Shown piece by piece: positions 35,659 to 49,924 of a DNA stretch of 64,000 nt. Below the pieces are notes generated by a model. That model was not told the DNA's origin. It saw nothing but the letters and a program-made list of their open reading frames with translations, and made no database searches. Made by a program: the position numbers and the translations under genes. This DNA is from Vanilla planifolia (Eukaryota; Streptophyta; Magnoliopsida; Asparagales; Orchidaceae). Position 1 is the first letter of the stretch; the number at the start of each line of letters is the position of its first letter. The DNA lies in the NCBI GenBank assembly GCA_023846275.1, contig CM043875.1, positions 25,276,851-25,340,850 on the forward strand, written 5' to 3'.

Positions 35659-38600
35659 TCTATATGGATTGAATCCTGTGGTGTCAGACAGATATAGGAG
35701 AGGAAGGGGAGTCAGAGGCAGACTGAAAAAGACGAGTTTTGACGCAAGATTTGCCTCTCAAAGCTTCCTTCGACCAGGCTGAAGTTTTTTTCTTGTGTTT
35801 TTAAACTGGAAGGCAGTGGATTTTATGAGGGTGTCTTCGTCCTTGACTCCGCTCTTTATGGGTTTATTTTAATGGATGTGTGAGATGTGGGTAGGAGATG
35901 ATGATAACTGCAATATTTCGATATATTGTATTTTATATTTGCCGTCGATGTTATTTGCTGTATCTACGGCAGATTGCGAGATTTTTTAAATTTGTCATAG
36001 AGTGTTATGTCATTCTAGTCTTTCTGATGAACTATTGTCTTAATTGAAGATAATAACTTATAGAAAAGGTTGAGATATCATAAACATGAAGAGCTGTTGA
36101 TCATGATTAAGTAGAGAAAGATGGAAGGAAGTCTAGGCCAAATTGAGTGATTTATGATCCCCTAAATCTTGAATTAGTCTTTTCTTATTAACATCATTTC
36201 AAATGTTTTAATTTTTTTTTTTTCAAGTCTTGAAAGTACACTAAAACTATTCAGCTTCACATTTGTTTAAGGGTCATTATAATTCTTATTTCAAATTAAT
36301 TGTATGAGTACAATGATCAAGTTTATATTGTATGACATTTTTAGCTTCAACACTTGCATATCTCTCTTTACAACCATCTAGCTTGAAATGATCATAATAG
36401 TACATTAAATAATATTGTATGGTAAAAATCATTCTCTTAGACAAATTCTTACTCTATTAAGACTAAGATCATATAACTACTATGCAGGATATTGTATTAT
36501 ACAAATAGCCTAACGAATCAACTCAAATATAGATCACCAAGTCTAACTAATATATATAAAATAGTATACTATATGACTAATAAAAAATTTGTATTTTAAA
36601 TCTTATGTTATTTAAAACTCAATTTCACTTGATTCTATTATTATGCAATTCTTTAAGTCAAAATGCAATTCTTTTCCACTATAATTCAATCCCATCTCCA
36701 AAAGGATAGAACCAAAGTTTTATAGTCTTCTAAACATCAAAACATCACTCAAGTGATTTTCAAACAGAAAAAATCAATTCAAGCATACCTTTTTCATGAT
36801 TATTTGAGTCATTCTTTCTCTTACTATTGCTCAATTAAGACTCTCCTCTATTACTTGCTTTACCTTTACTTTGTTCTATTTTTCATTCTTTTCCTCACTT
36901 CTACTTCTTACCATCAGTTTCTCTTTTTTTTTTCTTAATTCACAATAAATCCAATTGAGCCTAAAAAATTATCACACAAGAACCAAAAAATTCATTTTTA
37001 TGAGCTCTTATAAATCATATATTTACTTTAACATAAAATATAACTTTGGAAAAATTTATGATTTTCAAAACAAAACAAAAATAATGTTATTATATTCAAA
37101 CATCAACACAAATTTTACTTGGTTATGCAAGTTATACACTTATTCTTATAATTATAGTCTTACACGATAACTATAGCTTATGGATGTCACGCTTTCCTCC
37201 CCCATTTTCCCTTTTTGATGCTAAGAAGGGTTTTTTGTTGGCAACATGAGTGTTTCACTTGTGGTGACCTTGTCATTACCTTGTATAACATGTTTAGATA
37301 TTATTTGATTTAGTTCCTTATATTAGACTCAAGGTTTTGTTGCAAAATGGCATCTTGATATCTAAAGGTCATATTCTTATAAATAACTTAAAAATATTTT
37401 CTTTCTTTATTGATGTAGATAATTTATTTTGACTTCTCTTTGGCAAAAAGATTATCAATAATTATTCTTTATCTATTGAATTTAACTTTTGACAAATCAA
37501 TCTAGTTCACTCTCCACATTGTTTCTCTCTTCAATTTAACCATCTATGACTTCAACCTAATTTGTATGCATCAAAACTTCACAATGATGCTAACTCTTAT
37601 GAGCAATTTTGTGAACTTGTATGCTACTATCCCCCTGACAAAATTTATATCCCTTCGACTAAATCCACCTAAACAATGTTTAACTTTCGACAATTACTAT
37701 ATATGTGCCTACTTTGAAAATGGTTAACCAATGAATTGCATAAGTTTTTTGTACCATGCACCATTCATCATTTTCTCTTATCAGCACACACCTTGCAAAT
37801 ATAACAATTCCAAGTTAACTTTTCCAAAAATTTTTCAAGCTTGAGGCATCAAAGTTTCCTTTTTTTTTCCATAACGGTGGCTTAATTTGAAGATTTTTTA
37901 TAATTCCTTTAATATTCCAAATCCTCTAGTGATGTCAATACTTAAAAAAAAAATTTATTTACATAATTTTGAAATGAAGGAAGACAGGAGAACTTTAAAT
38001 GGGATATTATTAGATGAGTGTGTGTAGCATCTTGGCTTTGATAGATACAAAAATAAAGAAGCTAATCTTAATATTATCGTTATATGAAAGAAGTTTAAAT
38101 ATTATACCTAAGCAAATAAAATCTATGGAGTTTTTAATTCGAAGGTATGATACAAAATAAAACCCATTCTTCTCTATAGCTCATCCTAATTCAAACAAAT
38201 GTAATTGTCTAGATATTTACCAAATGCTCTCCCATCTATAGCACAGCTCCGTTGAAAAATATTTATTAAGCTTTTCCCTTGTCATTTGGCTCATCTTTGG
38301 TTGCCATTAAATGTTTGCTCTTCAAACATTTGTTGTTACCTCTTAAACCGAAAAACAAAATACTCAAATGAAGCATTAAACAAATATGATATAAACAAAT
38401 GATTTTAAAAAATCAAATAAATTTGTTATCATAAAAAATACAAATATGACCGAGACAAAATAGCATCAAGTTTTATACAAGAAAAAAAAAAATTAAAAAA
38501 AAATGATTTTAAAAACCAAATTTACAAAGTTTTATGAATGCAAATAAACTTTTTAGTAAAAACTTTTGCTAGAGATTATAAAATGAGACATTTTTATAAC

Positions 38601-38874
38601 AGAATTTAATAAATTCAAATGGCTAAAATATTCGTAAAAAGAATATATTTGAGAAGAAACCATGAAACTAATTAGTGAATGCCTATTATAATATATCAAA
38701 CTTTTTTTTATATTTCAATAAACTTCGTCTCAGCAAAAAAAATAGAATAAAACAGAACTCATTCTTCTCTTCATAAGCACAGACAAGGCAAGGCACCGTG
38801 GCTTTTGGGGTTTAATTATAGCTGAAGAGTTTTAGAAATAAGGGTTTGAATAAGGTGTTCACATAATGAATTAC
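35659..38874. other. Intergenic DNA with promoter-like block and motif cluster
   Basis: The segment 35659-35820 is upstream DNA of the disrupted peptide gene and is similar to 38948-39070 and 50490-50640. A sparse ATCATA/TATGAT cluster lies at about 36290-36590. No gene is recognised in the rest. The short frames at 36753-37170 are low-complexity Phe/Leu/Tyr sequence. Confidence 0.4.
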
Positions 38875-38947
38875 CTCCAAGAAGCATCAAATCTACAGCA
38901 AGCACTAAGAACAACTGATGGAAGCCAAAAAGGAAGAGATTCTCTAG
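38875..38947 (-). pseudogene. Secreted-peptide family, copy 2 (exon 1 only, start codon lost)
   Basis: The 73-bp segment aligns without gaps to exon 1 of the copies at 35586-35658 and 50417-50489. It ends in the same donor position (GGAG, then GTAATT). The 24 codons contain no stop and end in a hydrophobic LVLAVDLMLLG. The first codon is CTA instead of ATG, and an in-frame TAA lies just upstream. The start of the intron is still alignable (TTCATTATGTGAACACCTTATTC), but no acceptor or Cys-Cys exon 2 is recognisable around 38770-38800. Conserved upstream DNA includes TATATA near 39010 and the block TCCTATATCTG. This is a decayed gene fragment. The plus-strand frame at 38866-39057 is its shadow. 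Confidence 0.55.
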
Positions 38948-39447
38948 TTATTGCTTTTGTTCTGTCTGCATTCAATCCTTGGATAACAGATATAGGAGAG
39001 AAAGGGGAGTATATAACGAGTTATAAGATAACATTTGCCTCTCTGAGCTTTCACTAACCTGGTTCCAGCTTTTTTGTTCATATATCATGTTCAACAAATA
39101 GAAAAATGTTTTTGCTTTTGATCATATTTAGTGGGCGTTGTTTCTCTACTAATCGTAATTCCATAACTTGTACTTCCCCTATGTTGAGCTAATCACCACA
39201 TAGGGTTGTCATCCCAATCTCCTAAATGTTGATGAGTAAGGATTGGCATGATGGTAAAGAGAAATCAATGAACTTTATCATGTTTTAGCAATTTGATTTT
39301 AGCCTACACTTGTTATAATAATTGTTATTAATAATTAGGCCTTTTAAATCAAATATAATAACATTAAAATTACATACAAATTTTAATATTATGTTTTTAT
39401 CATATAGTACATTTTATAATGAATAATTAAACATTTAACATATAAAT
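38948..39447. other. Upstream DNA of copy 2 and AT-rich spacer
   Basis: The stretch 38948-39070 resembles the upstream DNA of the other two peptide loci; the reverse complement carries AGAGAGGCAAAT and an ACTCCCCTTTCTCTCC block. Beyond it nothing is recognised. Confidence 0.4.
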
Positions 39448-40570
39448 TGTAATATCCCAAAAGTAAGAATAAAAAAATTTAATAAATTTAAATTATGAGA
39501 TGTTGAAAAGAAGAATATTAATAAAATAATTAACAAACTTAATGAAAAAAATTATAAAATAATAACTTTGATTTAAATATATTTTAAAAAATTTTATAAT
39601 TTTTAAATTTTTTTTAAAGATGTTTAATATTTTAAAGTATTATACAATATAATATCATATGATTGTAAGATACAATCTTGCCAGAAAAATCAATTGAGTG
39701 AATATAATTATAAGATGAGATTATTAGCATGGTTAAGTTATTGTACAATTACAATAGAGTATAGTTACTATATTGCCATTATGTGTTAGAATTGTCTAAT
39801 GAGTTAAGGGGTTAACTATGCAGTACTTCTATAAGATATCATATGATACGATCAAATAGGAGAGAGAATGAACTTGCGAGAAATATGAACACATATAAAA
39901 CTAGCTAAGAATTATACAAGATGATTAGCATATTATACTAAGTAATTAAAACATAAGAATAATATATTAAGACAGACAATATAGTATCATACAATATGAA
40001 ATCAATTAACACACAAGTACGATATTATGTAAAACTCAACACTCAAACATATACAACAATATGAATGTATCAATACCACAATTTATATTCAATGTCATAT
40101 AAGAGTTGTCTCATACAATATGATAGAAGTATAAGATCAAATAAGAAAAAATGAAATGGGTTGTAACATAAAAATATTCAAAATAAAAATACCTTAGATT
40201 AATCATATAATATGATAAATTAGTTATATTAGTATGATCAAGATATAAGAGTATAATGTATAGAACTATCATTGATTATAACTTAGTAAAGAGATATAAA
40301 GAGTTAATCATATGAGTACTATAAGCAACATCGTATAATTCAACGTAAAGAGAGTGCTTAAAAATAATTTGTTGAAATATATTGTATAATATGATGAATA
40401 AAAATGTACAATACAATAATGAAAAAATTAACATATCAAATGAAATCATTCATATGATGTAATAGGAATAAGAGTATCATATAAGTCAATAGTGAGATCG
40501 TAATAATATAATAAGAAAACTTGAAGACAAATTTGTGCAATATTAATAATTGTATAGTACAAAGCTAGTG

Positions 40571-40636
<66 letters not shown>

Positions 40637-42130
40637 GAAACAAAGCAAATCTTAAAACCCAAAATAGAAAATGATTGAGAAAATTAAAATGGGGGCAAAA
40701 TTAATTGATAAAAAACTTTGTAAATAAGAGGATAATAGGTATAAAAACTTTTACATGAAGAGACACAATTGTTAGAGGCATTTAAAAAGTTAGAAATGTT
40801 AAAAATCATGAGAAATAAGTATAAAAAAGTTTTAATCATGAATTATAAAGTTTTCTTTTAAAGAATTTTAAGGTTCAATAATTGGTCATAATTAGTAAAG
40901 AAAAGAGGAGAGCAAGTGAAGATATTTACAAGAGATTTAAAAAACAATTATGTACAAGATAAAAGCAACATTGAGGGGAAAAGCTCTCAGTTGCTATAAC
41001 AACTAAGTTTTGGAATAAAAATCTAAGTTTAGTGAGACCACTATAAAAGAAAAGTAAGAGGTAGAAAAAACTTGATCATGATATATGTTCTTGATGCAAA
41101 GTGTATTATAAGCTATATGTTTTATTGATTCGAAATATAGAAATGAAAGATGCTTGTATAAGTAGAACTTATACTTAATATATCTGATTTAATATGATGT
41201 GTATTGCTAAGTTGAAAATCTCAAATGATATAAGAAATACTAATTGGAAGTTATTTGTTATATATGATATGTAATAACATGTTTATATAATAATTTGATA
41301 TAAGATTTGTTTAAGTATAATAATATTATATTTTTTAAGTGATTAGTAGAAAAAGATATATAAGAGATGATTGTCGTTATTTATTTCTATAATATCACAT
41401 GTTTTGATTAGTTTAAAATTAAATATATATCATATTATATGTGCTTAAAAAGAGATAATTATCAAAACATGATATAATTGAATGGGAAAGGATATAATAA
41501 ATTGATGTAATATAAGAGGTATCAATGAATATTTGTAAAGACTAACTTGCTATCCAGAATAACATGTCTTCGAAAGTAAGTATTCTATTATTTAGAATAA
41601 TGTATTTGTGGACGTAAGACCATTACTTAGAATAACATATTTTGGGAGTATTGTCAAAGAGATTTCATTGGATTGTTCAGAATAAAATATTTGGGATATA
41701 CCAAAAATAAAAATAGATTAATAATAAATTAATATAATTTTTTAAATATAAAATTAGGTTTCAAATTAATCTAATAAAAAAATAAAAGATAATATATCTT
41801 TTACTAATTTATAATATATCTTATACTTACTTTATCTTAACACTTGCTAGTTGAGGAAAACACTTCATTGGATTATTGGGACTGAGTGAGAACTAACTTA
41901 TAATGATTTAAAAGATATTATAATTATTATTATATTTGTAATTTTTATATTTATTTTATTTGAGTAAAAAGGATGTGTAAAACGTTTGTTAATCATTGAT
42001 ATTGTATGCACATGTGCTTTTAAAAAATAAGAATTACTAAATGTTTCTTCTTGATTGTAAAAGATATTTCTATTACTTGATTTTAAAAGAATAAATATTT
42101 AATTTTGTTATGATTTTATATGTCTTTTCT
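39448..42130 (+). repeat. LTR-like repeat region, copy C, with motif cluster
   Basis: The region begins TGTAATATCCCAAAAG, like the start of many plant Ty3/gypsy LTRs. It contains a dense ATCATATARTATGAT cluster (about 39640-40560), a long (TA)n tract, and a segment at about 41530-41900 that matches the repeat blocks at 9300-9480 and 11140-11290 (AACTTGCTATCC, AGAGATTTCATTGG, GGGATATACC). No coding sequence is recognised. The right-hand limit is a guess and no target duplication was found, so whether it is a solo LTR is open. Confidence 0.4.
40572..40632. repeat. (TA)n microsatellite
   Basis: About 30 TA units, one of the longest simple tracts in the window. Confidence 0.9.
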
Positions 42131-45100
42131 TTCCTTTCATTGATCTTTTTTGTTTACAAATACTAATAATTTTACTTTAATATGACAAATAAAATTCATT
42201 AGCAACTTGGCTCAACCAAGAAAGAAAATAATTATTCAAGCCATGGACTAAACAATCTAAATTGCATACTTAGGTTTTTCTTTGTAAGTTATAAACTAAC
42301 TAAAAAGATGGATATCTAGCATAAGAAACTAGAATGTGAAACTTCTAAGAAACATGTAATCTAAGATTATTGCAACCTCCGTCCTGTTCAGGAGCACCAT
42401 GAAACTTCTAATCAAAACAATTTTTCCTTATTTTTCTTTTTAAAATCAAAACCACATGATTTATTTTTAAATCCAAATGAAAAGTGTTAAACACAATCGA
42501 ATTTCTTTCCAAAAGTCTTCTCATAATAAAAAAAACTATAATATGTTCATAACTATGTAAATAAAATTAGCTAAAATGAATTATCTCCATAAAAACTCCT
42601 TTAGTATCATGTGAGTTGCCTCATCATTACCTAAAAGTGTTAAACAACTAGAAAGAAAACATTCTAAGGAGGATGTAATCTAAGGTATATAAAGTTGTGG
42701 GCAAGATTCGCATGAAATTAAGGTATTTTACCTAAATTTGGCTATGTTATGGGTTTAATTGCCCTTAGAATCTTTGATGTTGAGTGTCTTCAACAAAGTC
42801 AATTAGGATTATATGCAAGAATTCTTGTTAAGACCATTCGATAACATAACTAGTTTGGAGACGACTAACAAATTAATGTTTAAGGAGTGGAGTCAAAAAG
42901 CTTAACCAAGGGGATTAGTACAACTAAGTAAGCCAAAGAGTTGGCTCCTTCATCTCTAAGTAATACTCGAGGTCTAGGTGGGCATGAAGTGGTGACTACT
43001 TATAATGAAGAGATATGGAGTTCACAATGTCAACATTGATAAGGGTTTATCTAAACTCTACTATCTTGATCCTTTGAGTAAAAATTCATTGTGATGTAAT
43101 CCTTATGTTGATGTGCTCAACCATTAACCACGAATTTGTGGTTGTTAAATACTCTAGAAGGGGTTGCTAAGTGGCCAGACCATAAGAATTACTTGAATTA
43201 AGAAGATTGAAAGGAGTAAGAATGTGTTTGCAATAGTGGGATAGGTTGTTTGAGTGAAACATTGACCAATAAGGAGTTATATTTATAGTGTGAGGTTTAG
43301 CAGTCCCTAGACATAAGAAAAAATGGGTAAGTATAAAACATTTGCAACTTTTCCTCAACTAAATGTGCAATAGGGTCTCAATAAGTGAGGTTTATATTTT
43401 GTAAGCATTTGGGCTTATAATGCCTTAATGATGTATGATCCTTCCTACATTTGACTAAGTTTACTAACTGTAAATGTTCCTCAAGTAGTTTTGATTTTGA
43501 ATAAATGCAAAACAATAACCTTGATTTTCATTTGCAATAATACCCCTCGCATGCTAGTGAATTGTTGCTTTCCAAGTGTTGTTATCAACTTGGCCACTTC
43601 AAGAAGTTCAAGATCCGATAATTATACTTCAACACTCCACACTCTAATGACTAGTTGTTCTTCATGGAAGTTGATCATTGCTTTGACTAGCATCAAATGC
43701 AACTTTGTTTCAAAGGATGTCCTCATATCTTATACAAGTAAGAAAAGTGTCTCATCAATGTTAAGGTGAGTTTTGTCTGATACACCTAAAGGACAATGGA
43801 TAGTTCATCGACCTACCTTGATTTTTCTCAACCAAAGGGCATGGAGTATATCTACGATTCATTACTTGGCTAACCTAGCTTGACCATTAGTGTATTGGTT
43901 ATACACCAAGGAGAACTTGAGAGTACTCTTATTGTTGTCTCATAAACTTTTAAACACCAACATTGGTAGGCGATTATTAGTTATTTATAATGATGACTAG
44001 AGTAATAGTAGGCTTGTCTATAATGTCATACCAAAGAATTTTACACATGGAGACTTTTATAATTTTTAGTGATTTGGCCTCAAAATTTACACACAAAGAT
44101 CACAACAGCAAAGAAGAAACCTTACAACAATGAAGATGTCTTTATTATTATAACAAATTCAAATAAGATAAAAGAAAGTAAAATGTACCAAAAGAACATA
44201 TAGCATCAGCAAATGTACCAAGAATTTGGTTCCTTGGACAAGAGTGGCCAACCTCTTTGGAAGGTCACGAGAACTCTAGTATGAGCACGTAATCTACTTT
44301 GGATGTGAGAGATAAAATAAAAGAAGGAGATGTGATTGACTAGTAGTATAGTTGGCTGGAATAACCTAAGAAAAAAGATCAATGATAAATGAAGCCAAGT
44401 AAACTAACATTCTAAATAAGATCTAATCAATGACTGTCAACAATATAAGAATACATCGAAAGCATACATTGGATAACAAAACAAAAAACTAAATAATTAA
44501 GTTAATAATTATATTAAATGGCCAATAAGTATGTCAAAAACATAAGAATGCATTGAAAACAAACATTGGATAAAAACTTAAAGAGACCTTCAATCTCTTG
44601 CTTCTTTTTATCAAAATAAAATTATATTGTCTCATTCATAGTAAATTTATTAATTATTGGTTCAGATTCCTTTGACAATATGTGTAAAATACATCTAAGA
44701 TTTGCTGAAGGGTGAGTTTAACATTGTGATTAATCTATTTACTCTATAAATGTTTCTTTATTCCTTTGATTATAACACTATGTGTAGGTTTTTTCAATCT
44801 TTCATAATTTATAGTTTTTAATGACATTGTCACGTATATCATTAAGCTATTTATTTTTGTGTTCTCATCTTTTTGAAATAAGTCATAGAGGTTAATCTTG
44901 TAAATGTATCATGGACAACTTGTGTTATATTGACCATTCTTGAGGATGGTAGCAATGAAAATGATGATATAATGAAAATTAAATAATGGTTTATCAATTT
45001 ATTGAGTGAAATATCTAACTTTAGAAGTGCATGAAAGAATTGTATGGAAGTGGTGATCAAATGCCATTTATCAACATAATAATTTAAATAAAATTATTAT

Positions 45101-45369
45101 CTTTTTTTTTAGAATTATGTAAAAATATTATCAATTTACTTGAAACAATGCATTTATCAATTGTAGTTATCCTTTTTTTAGTCATATGTAATGTTAATTA
45201 CATTAAATAAACTATAATAATTTAAATGACATTGTTATCATAACATTATTAATTCAAATAAAGAATAATTGACGAATAACAGAGACATATATATAAGATT
45301 GTGATTTCGACATCAATATTATCTAAATAATAATGAACCAAATGCTTTCTTAAATTGCTCACTTTAGTA
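42131..45369. other. Intergenic DNA, origin not recognised
   Basis: The stretch 42700-44100 is a little less AT-rich and contains moderately long frames on both strands (43491-43769 plus; 43167-43358 minus). I could not assign any to a family. It may be a decayed transposable element. Confidence 0.3.
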
Positions 45370-46428
45370 TGATCAAGTGTAGTATAATGCATTACTGTGA
45401 GTGTTAGGTGAGTCTGATGAAAAAAAAAAGATACAATTTGGATCGTAAGGTACAACATCAGATATTGTACAAGCATGACCAAAGAAGAAAATTCTAATCA
45501 AGAAAAAATAAGTAATAGATAATGCAAGTTATAATACAATTAGAACAATAATACATGTACGATGCCTTTAAAAAGTAAAGGATACATATTGGACATTATA
45601 ATAAGGGACATTATATGGTATGATGTCATAAGAATAGATGAGCTAAATGAATAAATAGGTATCATACAGGTATAATTAAAGCTACACTATGAGTAGCATC
45701 AAATTGAAGGAGTGTTGTATAAGAACACCATTGATTATAATATAATAAGATGAGCAATAAAGATATCATACAGGTATGATTAAAGCATTATATAAGCATA
45801 ATAAAATTAAAAGAGAATCATATAAAAATATTGTTGACTATGATATGATAAGAATACACAATAAAAGATATCATATAAGTATGATTAAGACATCATATAA
45901 GTACAATTAATAAAATTAATTATAGCCTTAAGTAAATATCAAACATAGTATGGTACAAAGTTAATGGATCATAGAATATGATGTTGTATAACAGAAAGAT
46001 TTTTAAAACTAAAAAGTAAATAACTAAAAAAATCCTCATAGGAATAATTCAACCAATGAGAAAATATCAAAGTTAAGAAGGATAGAAAGTAAAAAGACAC
46101 TCAACTACAATAATATGGCTATTGGGAGAAGTTGAACAACCAAGAAATGCAAGTAGATGTTTGCTAAATATTAAAGAGGGTAAAGCCAAACGTAGGAAGG
46201 ATGTTTTTCTAAAAAACATTGAGCAATTAGCTTCAACCAAGTGTGTTAAAGTGAAAATAAATAAAAAGAAGTACCTGCAAGGAGGGAACTTGGGAAGCTT
46301 TAAGCATGAGATAAAGACAAAAATTGAGGAGAACTAACCATGGTTATTGTATCACCTGAGTGTTGAAGGTAGAATTATGCAAAGATCTAATTCTTGGCAT
46401 GATCACTAGAAAGAAAACTAAGAAGAAG
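45370..46428. repeat. ATCATA/TATGAT motif cluster and spacer
   Basis: Between about 45370 and 45975 variants such as AGTATGATCAAG, CATACAGGTATGATTAAAG and ATCATATAAGTATGATT recur every 30-70 bp. The following 46100-46340 stretch has a 71-residue Lys-rich frame without recognised features. Confidence 0.4.
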
Positions 46429-46980
46429 GCAAAATTTTATTTTATATATATAATTTGATGTAATATATATCGAACGTTAGCGAACTTAAATGATGAGATT
46501 AAATTCCAAATTAAGGATGCTTATGTAGGCAAACTTATATTTTTTATATATGATTTGATATAATATATATTGTAGGCAAGAGGCCATAAATGATGATTTG
46601 AAATACCAAATTAAGGATGCTTGTGCAGGCAAACTTGTACTTTATGAACGATTTGATGTAGTACATATTGTAGAATAAAGGCATTACTTGATGAGATGAA
46701 ATACCAAATTGATGATGTTTGCATATGCAAACTTATGCTTTTTATATATGATTTGATATAATATGTGTAATAAGCTAGAGACCTTAAATAATGAGATGAA
46801 ATGCTAAATTAAGGATGCTTATACAGGAAATCTTGTACTTTATGCATATGTTTTGATGGTTGATGTTCGTAGGTTAGAATCCCTCAAATGAGAATATAAA
46901 TTGGCAAAACCTTAAGGATGATTGTATAAGAAACTTTGTGCTTATGATCTTATGTTTGATATGTGTTATTAGAAAGAAAT
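46429..46980 (+). repeat. Tandem array with a period of about 100 bp
   Basis: There are five full units and a partial sixth, starting at 46429, 46529, 46629, 46727, 46827 and 46929. Unit lengths are 100, 100, 98, 100 and 102 bp. Each unit begins near GCAAACTT, has TATATGATTTGATATAATAT in its first half and ends AAATTAAGGATGCTT plus a few bases. Units 1-4 are clearly alike and unit 5 is more diverged. A single related stretch (GATGCTTGTATAAG) lies near 41150, so the array is probably an expansion inside the LTR-like repeat family. Confidence 0.85.
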
Positions 46981-48282
46981 GTAGACCCTTACAAGATGAT
47001 CCTACATGAAAATCTTGAGAATATTGTTTCCTTTTAAATTACAATGGTTTGACACATTTTGATTAACACATGTTGCATAAGCATGATACACTTATGTTGC
47101 TATATTTACAAGTTTTATTTATTTTTATGTTATTGTAATAATGTTCATAAAGAGGAAAAGAGAAAGTATATTTAATTTTGCAAAAAGAGAAAAAAGATAG
47201 CAAAAAAGTGAAAAACATTTAAGAAAGGGAGGATAATATTCAAATGATGATAATATGAAAAATTATTTAAAGTGACAACTACTATTCTAAAACTATAGTT
47301 CTAGAGATGAGCCAAATAAAAAATTTATCAAGACTACCTATATTAGAATGACATATTCCTAAACAACCCAATCAATTATGAAATGGTCTATCCTAAACCA
47401 ATCCTTAAGAGAATGAAAAGTCAAATAAAATAAGTAAATTTATAAAGATAATAAAAAGAGATAAAGCATTAAAACCTTTTACATGAAAAACTCTATTTTA
47501 TTTTTATTGTTCATTCATATGTTCTTTTTATATAATATTACAAAATTGGCTCATGCATGTTGCTACCCAGTGTTGTTTTGTTTTTATAATTATGTACTTA
47601 TATTTGCCATTGAGCCAATGATGGTTGGGTCAGCCAATTTTTGGCCTAAACTTTTTAAGATAAAATGAGGCATACCATGGGACTATAGGAGAGTAGTGAG
47701 AGCCAACATAAGATGACATGATATAAATGTTGTTTATTTATCATTTAGATGTGTTAAACTTCTATTTTATTTGACATAAAGGAAAGGACATGTAATAAAA
47801 TTTTTATCATGATGTTAATTATTTAAAGTTGTATGAACAATTATTTTTTGAAAAGTTTTGGTTGTTTAATGGTTAAAATGAATTTCTTATTATTAAATGT
47901 GATTAAGTGTTAAGTGGTTTTAAAAGCAAGATTTTCATTTTGCTTTAACAAATATTTAAAGGATTGTGATAAAAAAGAGTTTTTATTTTTTAAAATTACT
48001 TTTGCTACATGTGTTTACAAAAAGAAAAAACCCTTTTACAATTTTTTCAAAAATAGAAATTAAAAAGTAAAAGAATTAGACAACATGACATCAAATCTAA
48101 GAAAAGCCAAATTGGGTTTCCCACAATGGTCAACAATGAACTTGGGTAGTTTGCATCTTTAGCTCTTATAGATATTCTTGTTATGCTACATCATAATGAG
48201 TTGGAGGGTGAGCTGGCAAGATAAGTGGACTAAGATATAAAATGTTGCGAAGAAGAGAGAAAATGAGAGAAGTGAATTATCA

Positions 48283-48283
<1 letters not shown>
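46981..48283. repeat. LTR-like repeat remnant, copy D
   Basis: The segment around 47660-47710 (ATGGGACTATAGGAGAGTAG) matches the one in copy A near 9750 (ATGGGACTATAGAGAAGTAG), with related DNA around it. There is no coding content; the 61-residue frame at 47483-47668 is not convincing. Confidence 0.35.

Positions 48284-48329
<46 letters not shown>
48284..48329. repeat. (AT)n microsatellite
   Basis: About 22 AT units. Confidence 0.9.
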
Positions 48330-48332
<3 letters not shown>

Positions 48333-49924
48333 TTATATATTTGTTTCTTTGGCACAAACTATATATTATATTGTTTTTCATTATTCAAGTAATGTTGACA
48401 TAAAAAGGGTCCCAATACTTACGGTATAATGAATGTTCAATATTAAAGCACAAGGAACATAAAAGTGACAAAAAATAAAAAAAAGTAAAAAAAATTGTAA
48501 AGATTCAAAGGTTTACACTATGAGCCCAATGTTTGTGAAAAACCACAATGTTGGTGATGAGCTTCATTATGATTAAAAGATGGCAAAATGTTTTTGTCCT
48601 TTCATATAGACACAAGAAAGGGAAGTTTATGATGTTGAGTGATGCACACAACAACAGAAAGGTTGTACTATGGTATTCTTTCACTTTTTTATGTTTTCTA
48701 AAAAACAATGATTATAAAGTAGATAAATATGAGCATAGTGTTATGTAGAAAATTTCACATCAAACAAGGTTAGAGTAATTCAAAGATAAAGACATTGAGA
48801 AATAAAGCCCTTTATTAAACAATTAGATGTATTTTATTGTTTTATCCATAGACAAACTCCACTCTTTTCAATCATTTATCAATTCCATGTTGAACTTAAT
48901 CCCCTATCATTATAATATAATCAAAATATCAAACTACCTATATTGGTCAAGCTTTGAAGGAGGCATAAATCCCTTTTTTGCCTAAGGATATCAAATCAAA
49001 TAGACTTATCCTTGCAACAAAATATTTCTCTAATCATTCGAGGTCTTCGAATTTCAATCAAAACACCACTCAATGTGTAAAATGTAAGAGTCTTGTTTGT
49101 TTGAATTTTAAATATATTTATATAAAGGAGCGATAAGTACATAACATAAAACATTTTATAATGAAATTATAATTTCATATTATGAATATATAAAGTTGAA
49201 ATCATTTGAAAATTATGCATTTATTTGCACTATTTGTTTTTTATTATTAATGGGGCCTAAATTGTGAAATAAATAAGTCATTTATATTTTATATCATGTA
49301 TCTTATCACTAGACAAACTTTTGTTAAATCCCACATAGGATCTGTTTATCTTGATAACCTAATCAAACCTTAATATGCAACTCAAAATAGGAATTAACAA
49401 ATAATATCTTAAATTTTTTATTGTCAAAAACATATGATGAATTCATAAAGACTAACATAATGTAAGAAACTAAATTAAAAGATTACAATTATATAGAAAA
49501 TGATTTTGACTTTAAAAAGAGACAAACATAATACTTTTTAAGAGCAACAAAACAAATTACCAAAAATAATCCAATAGATTGAAAAATGATGTTGCATCAT
49601 TAGGCTAATATGGAAATCGTAGCAATACCAAAAAGAAAAAGAGGAGAGGATAAATAAAGATAAAACATAAAGAAAATAATCAAAGAAAAGAGCAAAGAAT
49701 CTTATTTGGGAAAGCTAATTTGGGATGAAAAAATAGAAGATAAGTTACACGAAGGCTAACCTAAATTTGATTCTTCTTAAAGGAGGAAGCTAGTTTGGTT
49801 CTTAGGAAATTTTAGAATAAGATAAGTTTGTAGTTTTGTCTTACTTAGTAATGGATGATGCAAATATATATGAGATTGGGAAGGCAATCCTCCATCTTTA
49901 CAAAACTCATAGAAAGCAACCCTT
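48330..49924. other. Intergenic AT-rich DNA, no gene seen
   Basis: Overlapping frames on both strands at 48505-48748 are mutual shadows without recognisable features. Nothing else was recognised. Confidence 0.4.

Noticed and set aside
43491..43769. 92-residue plus-strand frame
   Set aside because: Ser/Thr-rich and without recognisable domain. The surrounding DNA looks like decayed repeat.
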